Shown here in pieces: positions 8,989-15,699 of a stretch of 64,000 nucleotides of DNA. A program made the translations under genes and the position numbers. The notes under the pieces are model-generated. The model had not been told where the DNA came from. It was given only the letters and a program-made list of their open reading frames with translations, and searched no databases. Positions within the stretch are counted from its first letter, which is position 1; every line of letters begins with the position of its first letter. The stretch is from Natronococcus occultus SP4 (GTDB lineage Archaea; Halobacteriota; Halobacteria; Halobacteriales; Natrialbaceae): assembly GCF_000328685.1 (NCBI RefSeq), contig NC_019974.1, positions 3,339,001 to 3,403,000 of the forward strand. The letters are read 5' to 3'.

Positions 8989-9521
8989 CCGCCTTCGCCG
9001 AGGACGTCCTCGATTCGGGAGACGATCTCGTCGCTTTCCTTGCGACCCGACTCCTCCCACCTGACGACGCCGTCCTCGTCGAACAGGACGCCGATCGGCG
9101 TCCCCGATCCGTAGTGGACGATGAGATCGGAGGTCCCGTCCCGGCCGACCGGCCAGTGGCCGTCATACTCGTCCCACCAGTCGGCGATCTCCGTGTCGGG
9201 GACCTGTTCCTCGTTCTCGTTGGTAACCGAGACGAACGTGACGTCGTCGCCGACCCGGTCGTAGGCCTCGCCCAGCGCGGGCATCTGTTCCTTGCAGGTT
9301 CCGCAGGTCGTCGCGAACAGGTCGACGAACGTCACCGATCCCTCGTCGGGGATCTGTACGGTCCCCTCGCTGCTGCCGGTCGCGTCGACGGTGTCGATCG
9401 TGACGGGGTCGTGTCGGGGTTCCTCGTCCTCCGTGCCCGGCAGCCCGTAGACCGCGAGCGCGCCGGCACCGGCGAGCGTTCCCGCGCTCGCGACCCCGGC
9501 GAGGACGTCCCGACGCCGCAT
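8985..9521 (-). CDS. TlpA/ResA-like extracytoplasmic thioredoxin
   Basis: The 178-residue protein has a Tat-like N-terminus (MRRRDVLAGVASAG), a hydrophobic stretch, and a thioredoxin fold with active site TTCGTCKEQM (Cys73 and Cys76). A cis-Pro region follows (GSGTPIGVLFDEDG). It is probably a membrane-anchored or exported reductase of Cys pairs in apocytochromes or CuA proteins, re-reduced by the overlapping CcdA. The Sco gene ends just upstream at 9524, so the three genes probably form one transcript. Confidence 0.88.
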   Translation of the reverse strand: MRRRDVLAGVASAGTLAGAGALAVYGLPGTEDEEPRHDPVTIDTVDATGSSEGTVQIPDEGSVTFVDLFATTCGTCKEQMPALGEAYDRVGDDVTFVSVTNENEEQVPDTEIADWWDEYDGHWPVGRDGTSDLIVHYGSGTPIGVLFDEDGVVRWEESGRKESDEIVSRIEDVLGEGG

Positions 9522-9523
9522 CG

Positions 9524-10381
9524 TTACTCGACCACCGTTCGGACGTCGTCGATGATCGCCTGGGGTCGGTTCTCCTCGCGGCTATCGGTTACGTTCGGGT
9601 ACGAGCGCTCGACAATTCCCTGCTCGTTGACCAGAAAGATGATGTAGTAGTGGATCTCCTGGGGGTGGTCGTCGTGGTCGTGGCCGTCGTCGTGTTGCTC
9701 ACCGTCGTCGTGGCCTTCGCCGTCATCGTTCCCCGCCTCTTCGTCGTGATCATCGTGGCCGTCGTCGTGCGCTTCGTCCTCGTCGGCGTGGCTGTCGTGA
9801 TCGTCGTCTTCCTCGCCGTCGTGGTCGTCGTGAGCCTCCTGGTCGTCCTCGTCACCGTCACCGATCTGTGCTGGAACGCCGATCTCCTCGTTGAGCAGCT
9901 CCATCGCCTCGTCCTCGGTCTCGGGGCGGAGGAAGTGCCAGTTCTCGGCCTCGTAGTCGACGCCGTACTGCTCGCCGTACTCCCGCAGGGCCTCCGGGCT
10001 GTCGGTTTCGGGATCGAACGTCATCGCCAGCAGGGCGACGTCGTCCTCGTACCCTTCCTCGGCGGCGTCCTCCTGGACGAGCCCGAGCATGTTCGTCAGC
10101 GTACCACACTCGTCGGTACAGGACGTGTAAATAAACGTCAGCAGGTACGCGCGCTCGCTCTCGAACTCCTCGAGCGAGACCTCCCGTCCCGCGTGCGGGT
10201 CCGGAAGCGTAAACGCCGGGAACTCGTCTCCGTGGATCGGATGGGACGGATTTCCCCGCGACTGCTCGGGCTCGCCCAGCGCCGTCTCGCTGTTGCCGAC
10301 GACCGGGAGGTCGCCCACACACCCTGCCAGCCCGCCCATTCCGGCTGCCCCCAGCGTTCCCAGGTACGCGCGTCGCTTCAT
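9524..10381 (-). CDS. Sco1/SenC-family copper chaperone with His/Asp-rich insertion
   Basis: The 285-residue lipoprotein has lipobox LAGC (Cys21) after a twin-Arg-like start (MKRRAYLGTL). The Sco copper-binding motif is CTDEC (Cys88, Cys92), and the conserved distal His is at about 244 (IHYYIIFLVNEQG). Sco proteins deliver copper to, or reduce, the CuA centre of cytochrome oxidase subunit II. Between residues about 175 and 241 there is an insertion made almost only of His, Asp, Glu and Gly, directly ahead of the copper-ligand His. This may buffer Cu or another metal. The ATG at 10381 is preferred over an ATG nine codons upstream because it places the signal peptide at the N-terminus. The partner genes are tlpA-like and ccdA. 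Confidence 0.87.
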   Translation of the reverse strand: MKRRAYLGTLGAAGMGGLAGCVGDLPVVGNSETALGEPEQSRGNPSHPIHGDEFPAFTLPDPHAGREVSLEEFESERAYLLTFIYTSCTDECGTLTNMLGLVQEDAAEEGYEDDVALLAMTFDPETDSPEALREYGEQYGVDYEAENWHFLRPETEDEAMELLNEEIGVPAQIGDGDEDDQEAHDDHDGEEDDDHDSHADEDEAHDDGHDDHDEEAGNDDGEGHDDGEQHDDGHDHDDHPQEIHYYIIFLVNEQGIVERSYPNVTDSREENRPQAIIDDVRTVVE

Positions 10382-10408
10382 ATCCGAGTCGTAGGAGCGG
10401 GGCGTCAA

Positions 10409-10741
10409 ATGTTCGTTGGTTCGCTCATGAAAACCCGAACATCGATGGGTTCACCACCTCTTGTGGTTTTTCTCGTCCCGAACATCTCCGATCGTCGTCG
10501 TCACAGCCCCCGCCGCATTCATTGATTGTCAGCATCTAACATCCACCTAATTCGTTCATCGAACTCCGTCTCTGGTTAACGACCCGTCTCACGGCCGTCT
10601 CCGGGACGTTCGGAGGTCGAACCGGGACGGGCCGACCGATCGTACGCCTGACCATGAAACGTCGCGAAACGTCACCGTGTCAGCCGCGAGCGGAGGCTTA
10701 CGACTCGGATAACTATTTTGGAGTGCTGAGTACGTCGATGT
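10409..10741. other. Intergenic region upstream of the Sco operon
   Basis: I see no gene here. A short hairpin ACCAC/GTGGT followed by five T on the plus strand (around 10456-10476) looks like a terminator, but no plus-strand gene precedes it. CCCGAACAT occurs twice (around 10434 and 10478). A TATA-like CTATTTT centred at 10716 serves the small gene that starts at 10742. Confidence 0.45.
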
Positions 10742-10915
10742 ATGTCACAATCTAACAACCCGGACGTGCGTGTCGGTTGCCCACAGTGTAACGGAACCGT
10801 AAACGCGTCCCTTCCGCCCGGGTCCGGACTCGGAAGCCCGAGCCCCAACCGACTCCGCGGCACGGAAACCGAGTGTCGCAACTGCGGTCACGAACTCGAG
10901 TTCTACTACTACTGA
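10742..10915 (+). CDS. Small zinc-finger-like protein
   Basis: A 57-residue open frame starts MSQSNNPDVRVGCPQC and ends in LEFYYY. It has two CxxC pairs (CPQC and CRNC about 30 residues apart), as in one zinc ribbon. A TATA-like element (AACTATTTTG, 10711-10720) centred 26 bases ahead of the ATG at 10742 supports a leaderless message. It also favours this ATG over the one at 10738, which meets a stop after five codons. Function is unknown. Many haloarchaeal proteins of under 60 residues carry such zinc knuckles. Confidence 0.72.
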   Translation: MSQSNNPDVRVGCPQCNGTVNASLPPGSGLGSPSPNRLRGTETECRNCGHELEFYYY

Positions 10916-11000
10916 ACTCGCCGTTCCGTTCGCACGTTTTTGCCCGCCGGCAGACAGACTGCAACTGGTCAGTAGCGACGAATTCGTTCCACAGGAGAGT

Positions 11001-11180
11001 GCTCGTCCGGGATTTGAACCACGTCCAGACGTGCTCGCGACGCTTCGCGCGACTGGTTTGATTCAAATCCAGTATACAGCGTCTGCTGCTCACGAGTTGT
11101 TCGCAGCAAAATGCTCCGTCTGGGATTTGAACCCGATGCAAATCCTCGCTCTGCTCGGATTTCCGTGCTTCAAATCCCAG
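11001..11180. repeat. tRNA 3'-end-like repeats downstream of tRNA-Glu
   Basis: Reading the plus strand, 11113-11135 repeats exactly the 23 bases at 11222-11244, which are the 3' acceptor strand and T-arm of the adjacent tRNA-Glu gene plus one flanking base. A third, diverged copy (gctcgtccgggatttgaacc) is at 11001-11020. The T-arm sequence of each copy is also present inverted a short way on: 11121-11132 against 11169-11180 (12 of 12) and 11010-11018 against 11062-11070 (9 of 9). These could be remnants of tRNA-targeted integration or degenerate tRNA copies. No full cloverleaf can be drawn from them. Confidence 0.7.
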
Positions 11181-11222
11181 CCGTGCGCGCTTCGCTCGCT
11201 CACAAAAGTTCGTCGCTGTAGT

Positions 11223-11296
11223 GCTCCGTCTGGGATTTGAACCCAGGTCATCGGCTCGAAAGGCCGAAATGATTGGCCGGACTACACCAACGGAGC
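11223..11296 (-). tRNA. tRNA-Glu (anticodon TTC)
   Basis: The minus strand gives a 74-nt cloverleaf. The acceptor stem GCTCCGT pairs with ACGGAGC (7 of 7). The anticodon stem TCGGC/GCCGA has loop CTTTCGA, giving anticodon TTC. The T stem CTGGG/CCCAG has loop TTCAAAT. No CCA is encoded. The 5' flank contains CGCTCCG (11311-11317), which could pair with the first bases of the tRNA region (CGGAGCG, 11291-11297). Confidence 0.95.
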
Positions 11297-11462
11297 GTTC
11301 ACTTCGTTCACGCTCCGAGCCCTACGTCACTGCGTTCCGTAGGACAACGGAACTGAACGCATCCATTGCTTGCCGAGGCCTAGTAAAAAACGTTCCGTTC
11401 CGCGACCGTCGTGACAGGCCTCGACACACGAGCCTCCGTTCTCGAGTGCGATACCCGCCGCC

Positions 11463-11481
11463 ACCTCAACCCTTTTGAGGT
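11463..11481 (+). promoter_or_regulatory. Promoter-overlapping palindrome ahead of the FAA hydrolase gene
   Basis: ACCTCAA (11463-11469) and TTGAGGT (11475-11481) form a perfect 7-bp inverted repeat around CCCTT. The CTTTTGA core lies about 27 bases ahead of the ATG at 11502, where a haloarchaeal TATA box for a leaderless message would be. It could be an operator over the promoter. This is inference from position only. Confidence 0.4.
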
Positions 11482-11501
11482 CGCGATACGACCGACCCGG
11501 C

Positions 11502-12239
11502 ATGAAATACGTCCGATTCCGGGACCCCGCCGGCGCCGTTCGACGGGGCGAGCTCGACAGTGGTCACGTCCACTTCGCAAACGAGAGCTACGCGCTCGAG
11601 GACGACGCGATCGACGTCCTCCCACCCTGTGAGCCCTCGAAGATCGTCTGTATCGGTCGCAACTACGCGGCCCACGCCGACGAGATGGGTAGCGACGTCC
11701 CGGACCGCCCGCTGCTGTTCCTGAAGCCACCAAACGCCGTCGCGGGCCACGACGACACGGTGACCGCGCCCGCGGGGAAAGACCGGATCGACCACGAGGC
11801 CGAACTCGGCGTCGTCATCGGTCAGCAGTGTCGCCACGTCCCCGAGAGCGAGGCGATGGATGTCGTCGAGGGCTACACCTGCGTGAACGACGTCTCGAAC
11901 CGTGACGACCAGCGCGAGGAGAAAAACTGGATCCGTGGAAAGGCCTTCGACGGCGCGGCCCCGATGGGACCGGTGCTGGCGACGCCCGACGAGGTCCCCG
12001 AGGACGCGGCCGTCCGCTCGCGGGTCAACGGCGAGACGAGACAGGACGGCTCGCTCGACCAGCTCATTTTCTCGGTCCCCGAACTGATCGCCGAGATCAC
12101 GACCTACATGACCCTCGAGCCCGGCGACGTCATTGCGACGGGAACCCCGGAGGGGGTCGGACCGCTCGAGGACGGCGACGAGGTCGAGATCGAGGTCCAG
12201 GGCGTGGGCACGCTCGAACACACGATCCGTCGACCCTGA
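11502..12239 (+). CDS. Fumarylacetoacetate hydrolase (FAH) family protein
   Basis: The 245-residue protein matches the FAH superfamily. The core begins KIVCIGRNYAAHADEMG, with LLFLKPPNAV, the metal-ligand region DHEAELGVVIG and the C-terminal signature MTLEPGDVIATGTPEGVG. Members are Mg2+-dependent hydrolases, isomerases or decarboxylases of diketo acids (acylpyruvase, HpcE-type isomerase, fumarylacetoacetate hydrolase). The substrate cannot be told from sequence. The ATG at 11502 (MKYVRFRDPAG) is preferred over an upstream in-frame ATG at 11475 because of the TATA spacing. Confidence 0.88.
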   Translation: MKYVRFRDPAGAVRRGELDSGHVHFANESYALEDDAIDVLPPCEPSKIVCIGRNYAAHADEMGSDVPDRPLLFLKPPNAVAGHDDTVTAPAGKDRIDHEAELGVVIGQQCRHVPESEAMDVVEGYTCVNDVSNRDDQREEKNWIRGKAFDGAAPMGPVLATPDEVPEDAAVRSRVNGETRQDGSLDQLIFSVPELIAEITTYMTLEPGDVIATGTPEGVGPLEDGDEVEIEVQGVGTLEHTIRRP

Positions 12240-12365
12240 TACGGACCGCTGTCGATTCGTTCCGGCACGACGCAGGGCGAGCCGCGGTCGCGCCACGAAC
12301 CGCTACACGGTCCGTCTGAACCCACACCGCCAACGCTTTTCGCCCCGCCTCGCCAATCACCGTCC

Positions 12366-13064
12366 ATGACTGTTCGATACGGTGCGGTCGATATCGACTG
12401 GCTCGGCTACGCGACGGTACGCCTCGAGGGCGAGACGGGAACGGTCGTCTACGTCGATCCGGGTCGGTACGGCGTCCTCGACGACTACGACGCCCGGGAC
12501 GGCGATCTGGTTCTGGTGAGTCACGACGACCACTACGATCCCGAAGGCATTCGACGGGTCGCTCACGACGACGCCATCGTCGTGGCCCACGAGGCGATCG
12601 ACGCCGACGAGATCGACCGGGTCGACGAGCCCCTCGAGGAGCTCCCCTACGAGGTCGAACGGGTGCGGGGCGACGAGTCGTTCGTGCTCGGCCCGCTCGA
12701 TCTGTACACGACCCAGGCGTACAACGAGCCCGGCGGCCCCTACACCGACGACGAGGGCGAGCCCTACCACCGCGAGGGCGAGGGCTGTGGCTTCGGGGTG
12801 ACGATCGACGGCGTCACCGCCTTCTGGCCCGGCGACACCGACGTCCTCCCGGTCCACGAGGAGCTGGCCGTCGACGTCTTCCTGCCGCCGATCGGGGGCT
12901 CCTTTACGATGGACCGCCGCGACGCGGCCGAACTCGCGGGGACGATGCGGCCGGGGCTCGTCCTCCCGATTCACTACAACACGTTCGAGGCCCTCGAGAC
13001 CGATCCGGAGGCGTTCGTCGTCGACGTCGCCAGGCGACGGGTTCCGGTCGTCCTCGACGAGTAA
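12366..13064 (+). CDS. MBL-fold metallohydrolase (UlaG/UPF0173-like)
   Basis: The 232-residue protein has the short metallo-beta-lactamase fold. It opens IDWLGYATVRLEGETGTVVYVDPG and has the metal motif LVSHDDHYDPEG (an HxxxxD-like variant), followed by AFWPGDTD and a late His in LPIHYNTFEA. It resembles the UlaG/UPF0173 group of metal-dependent hydrolases. The first motif reads H-D-D-H-Y-D, consistent with binding one or two metal ions. The substrate is unknown. Confidence 0.82.
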   Translation: MTVRYGAVDIDWLGYATVRLEGETGTVVYVDPGRYGVLDDYDARDGDLVLVSHDDHYDPEGIRRVAHDDAIVVAHEAIDADEIDRVDEPLEELPYEVERVRGDESFVLGPLDLYTTQAYNEPGGPYTDDEGEPYHREGEGCGFGVTIDGVTAFWPGDTDVLPVHEELAVDVFLPPIGGSFTMDRRDAAELAGTMRPGLVLPIHYNTFEALETDPEAFVVDVARRRVPVVLDE

Positions 13065-13196
13065 CTCCCTCTCGGCGTCGGTGCACCCGGTGATCGGCGT
13101 GCAGCGGATGAGCGTTCTCGCGTCGCTGCACCGCGTTCGATCAACGCCATCCTACCATGGGATAGCTACCTATTCTACCTTCTCGTAGCGTCGATC

Positions 13197-13203
13197 GGAG
13201 GAG
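13197..13203 (+). promoter_or_regulatory. Shine-Dalgarno site
   Basis: GGAGGAG lies 7 bases ahead of the ATG at 13211. This strong ribosome-binding site fixes the start of the CMD-family gene and implies a leadered message, unlike many neighbours. Confidence 0.7.
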
Positions 13204-13210
13204 ATTTGTC

Positions 13211-13612
13211 ATGGTATCAAGTGACACCGAAACGGAGATCGAAGACGAGCTCGGACGGGTACCGAGCTGGATCGACGCCATCGCGGAGCCCGCGAGCGAT
13301 CACAGCTGGAGGCTCGTCCGCGACCTCCTGTTCGGTGAGACCGAGCTCACACCCCGTGAGAAGGGACTCGTTGGCGTCGGCGCGGCCGCTGCTATCAACT
13401 GTCCCTACTGTACGCACTTCCACAAGGAGGAGGCCCGGATGGCCGAGGCAACCGAGGACGAGCTGACCGAGGCGGTCACCCTCGCGAGCAACACGCGGTA
13501 CTTCTCGACGGTATTGCACGGCTCGGAGACCGACCTCGAGGCGTTCGTCGAGGAAACCGACGAGATCGTCGCCTATTTCGAGGAACAGGAGGCCGCGGCA
13601 GCGGACGACTGA
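13211..13612 (+). CDS. Carboxymuconolactone decarboxylase/AhpD-like protein
   Basis: The 133-residue all-helical protein has the AhpD-type redox motif in AAINCPYCTHFHKEEAR (CPYC followed by a downstream His), as in alkylhydroperoxidase-like CMD proteins. A peroxide- or thiol-related role is likely, not lactone decarboxylation. The start is set by the Shine-Dalgarno at 13197-13203. The acidic C-terminus (EEQEAAAADD) is typical of halophiles. Confidence 0.85.
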   Translation: MVSSDTETEIEDELGRVPSWIDAIAEPASDHSWRLVRDLLFGETELTPREKGLVGVGAAAAINCPYCTHFHKEEARMAEATEDELTEAVTLASNTRYFSTVLHGSETDLEAFVEETDEIVAYFEEQEAAAADD

Positions 13613-13706
13613 GTCGATTGTGGCCTCCGTTCGCGTCGTTCGACGGGCGGAGGTTCGGCGACCGACAGCTCCAAAGAGTTACTGTCGTCCTCGCCTAGGT
13701 TCGAAT

Positions 13707-14567
13707 ATGCGAAGCGATCGTCGGAGTGACGGTCACGTCGCGGCCGACGGACTGTACTGCCCGCACTGCGGCGAGGCCCTCGAGCCGTCGATGAACTTCT
13801 GTCCGGACTGCGGTCACCCCAGCGGCGAGCGCGGGGCGTCCGAATCGCGGCCCGCCCTCGAGCGACGCGTCGCAGCCGCGATGGCCGACGGCTGGGAGCT
13901 CGAGCACGATTTCGGCGACCACGTCGTCATGGTCAGACGGACGTTCGGCGGCAGGGACGAGCACCTCGTCGTCGCGGCGCTGTCGGTCTGGTGGACGATG
14001 GGGCTCGGGAACGCGCTGTACGGCCTCTACCGCTACGTCGGTGACGCCGAACGGATGGTGTTGCGTGCCGGCCCGTCGGCCGACGAGCCCGAGACAGAGT
14101 CGCGGTTCGAGACCGTCGGGCGGATCGCGGGCGCCGGCTGTCTGGCGATGGCGCTGGCGCTGGCGGGAGCCGCCGCCGTCCTCGCGGGCTCGACGACGGC
14201 ACCGCTGCTCGCCGCGGTCGCGATCGGGCTTGCGACCGTCGGGCTGGGCCTGTTTCCCGAGGTTCGACACCGCCTCGGAAACCGCCGGTCTCCCTCCACG
14301 AACGGCGCCGCCAGATCGGTCGAGGAGTCGGCGATCGTCGACTACGATCGGTCGTGTGCAGTCTGTGCCGACCCCGTCGGCCGTGGGATCGAGCGCACCT
14401 ACCGGAAGGGGTTTTACGTCCTCGGCGTTCCGCTGACGCTGTCGGAGGGACACAACGCCTACTGCAGGCGCTGTGCGAACGCGGAGGCCGACGGAACGAG
14501 GACTCGAGAGCGGACGATCCCGATCGAAGACGGCAGCGAGAGCGAGCGGGAACTCGAGCGGCGCTGA
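13707..14567 (+). CDS. Zinc-ribbon membrane protein of unknown function
   Basis: The 286-residue protein starts MRSDRRSDGHVAADG and carries an N-terminal zinc ribbon (CPHC and CPDC). A hydrophilic region follows, then two hydrophobic helices (about 140-190). Near the C-terminus is a second set of Cys pairs (CAVC and CRRC). It is probably an inner-membrane protein with cytosolic zinc domains. I cannot assign a function. The frame is open upstream to 13620, but that stretch lacks the family-like composition. Confidence 0.7.
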   Translation: MRSDRRSDGHVAADGLYCPHCGEALEPSMNFCPDCGHPSGERGASESRPALERRVAAAMADGWELEHDFGDHVVMVRRTFGGRDEHLVVAALSVWWTMGLGNALYGLYRYVGDAERMVLRAGPSADEPETESRFETVGRIAGAGCLAMALALAGAAAVLAGSTTAPLLAAVAIGLATVGLGLFPEVRHRLGNRRSPSTNGAARSVEESAIVDYDRSCAVCADPVGRGIERTYRKGFYVLGVPLTLSEGHNAYCRRCANAEADGTRTRERTIPIEDGSESERELERR

Positions 14568-14607
14568 TCGTCGCGCTCGGCTCGTCGGCGCTCGAAACGG
14601 CAACCAG

Positions 14608-15699
14608 TTAGACGATTCCCATCGCGTCGAGTCGCTCGGGGAGATAGGTGTCGGTCACGAAGTCGAGCCCGCGGGAGGCAAGCGACTGCTGTTCGGACTT
14701 CTTCTCGATCTCGAGCTGGAGCTCGATCTGTTCCTCCCAGTAGTCAGTCTGGAAGCGCGGATCGTCGAGCTCGCTCTCCAAGGCGTTGATGTCCGAATCG
14801 CTGAGCGGATCGGTCGGGAGATCGTACTCGACGATGTCTGCGGGCTGGATGCCGATGTACTGGGCCTCGGGCGTCGCGAGATACTCCGAGAGGTGAGCGG
14901 ACTTGATCGAGCCGTAGGCGACGGAGGCGTAGATCCGGTAGGACCAGGGGTCACCGTCGGCGAAGACCGTCACCGGCAGGTCGAGCTCGTCGTGGAGTCG
15001 CTTCGTGATCCGACGGGTCGCGCGGGCTGGCTGGCCCTTCAGGTGGACGATCAGGGCGTTGTACTCCTCGTCGAACCCGTTCTCGACGAGCCGATCCCGC
15101 ATCCCACCGGTCTCGACCGCGAGGATGAAGTCGGCGTCGGTGTCGAGGAACTCGATCGTATCGGGGTTGTTCGGAATCTGGTAGCCGCCCTCGCCGACGT
15201 CCTCCTGGCAGTGGATCTCGCGTTCCCCGCGGCGGGTCTGCTCGCGGAGATACAGCGGCCCCATGATCGTCGCGCCCGACTCCTCGGGGCGCATGTGGAA
15301 GTCCTCGCGGGTGACTCCAGAGACGATCTCCAGGTCCTCGATTAGCCCGTTGGACTCGTCCTGGCTGGTGAACTGCGCTTCTTCGTTGTCCCAGCTCTCG
15401 GAGAGGTAGTAGAGTTCACGCAGCGTCGAGGATCGGTCCTGCTCGAGCTGGTTCGCGAGGAACTCGATCGTGTAGACGGCTTTCAGGAGCTTCCGGGCGC
15501 CCCGAACGGAGTTCGCCGAGCGGGTCGACTCCCGGTCGCCGTACACCCAGACCTCCTTCTCTTCGTCGTACTCGATGTTGCTCTTTGTCCGCGTCGGGAC
15601 GGACATGTGAGGGATCTCGCCCAGCTCGAACTGGTCGTAGAACTGTGCGGCGAGATCGAGCAGCTGTTCTTTCGCCTGCTGGTCGTTGTCTGCACTCAT
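14608..15699 (-). CDS. top6A: DNA topoisomerase VI subunit A
   Basis: The 363-residue protein is the Spo11-like cleavage subunit of the type IIB topoisomerase. It has the winged-helix domain with the Tyr97-Tyr98 pair in [13 protein letters not shown]; the second aligns with the catalytic Tyr of Spo11. The Toprim domain has the conserved Glu in ILAVETGGM and the acidic motif in [12 protein letters not shown]. Its ATG overlaps the stop of top6B by 4 bases, so the subunits are co-translated. The enzyme relaxes and decatenates DNA with ATP supplied by subunit B. Confidence 0.97.
   Translation of the reverse strand: MSADNDQQAKEQLLDLAAQFYDQFELGEIPHMSVPTRTKSNIEYDEEKEVWVYGDRESTRSANSVRGARKLLKAVYTIEFLANQLEQDRSSTLRELYYLSESWDNEEAQFTSQDESNGLIEDLEIVSGVTREDFHMRPEESGATIMGPLYLREQTRRGEREIHCQEDVGEGGYQIPNNPDTIEFLDTDADFILAVETGGMRDRLVENGFDEEYNALIVHLKGQPARATRRITKRLHDELDLPVTVFADGDPWSYRIYASVAYGSIKSAHLSEYLATPEAQYIGIQPADIVEYDLPTDPLSDSDINALESELDDPRFQTDYWEEQIELQLEIEKKSEQQSLASRGLDFVTDTYLPERLDAMGIV

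Noticed and set aside
9650-10525. Valine-rich apparent membrane protein on the plus strand
   Set aside because: The Val run is simply the antisense of the His/Asp-rich insertion in the Sco protein.
11001-11180. Additional tRNA genes
   Set aside because: Only the 3' acceptor strand and T-arm are present. No D-arm or anticodon arm can be folded, so these are repeats or fragments.
10985-11215. CRISPR array beside the tRNA
   Set aside because: The repeats are few, uneven in spacing and derived from tRNA sequence, and there are no cas genes.
13145-13180. Operator ahead of the CMD-family gene
   Set aside because: The CTACCATGGGATAG stretch is only an imperfect palindrome with mismatched arms and no further copy nearby.
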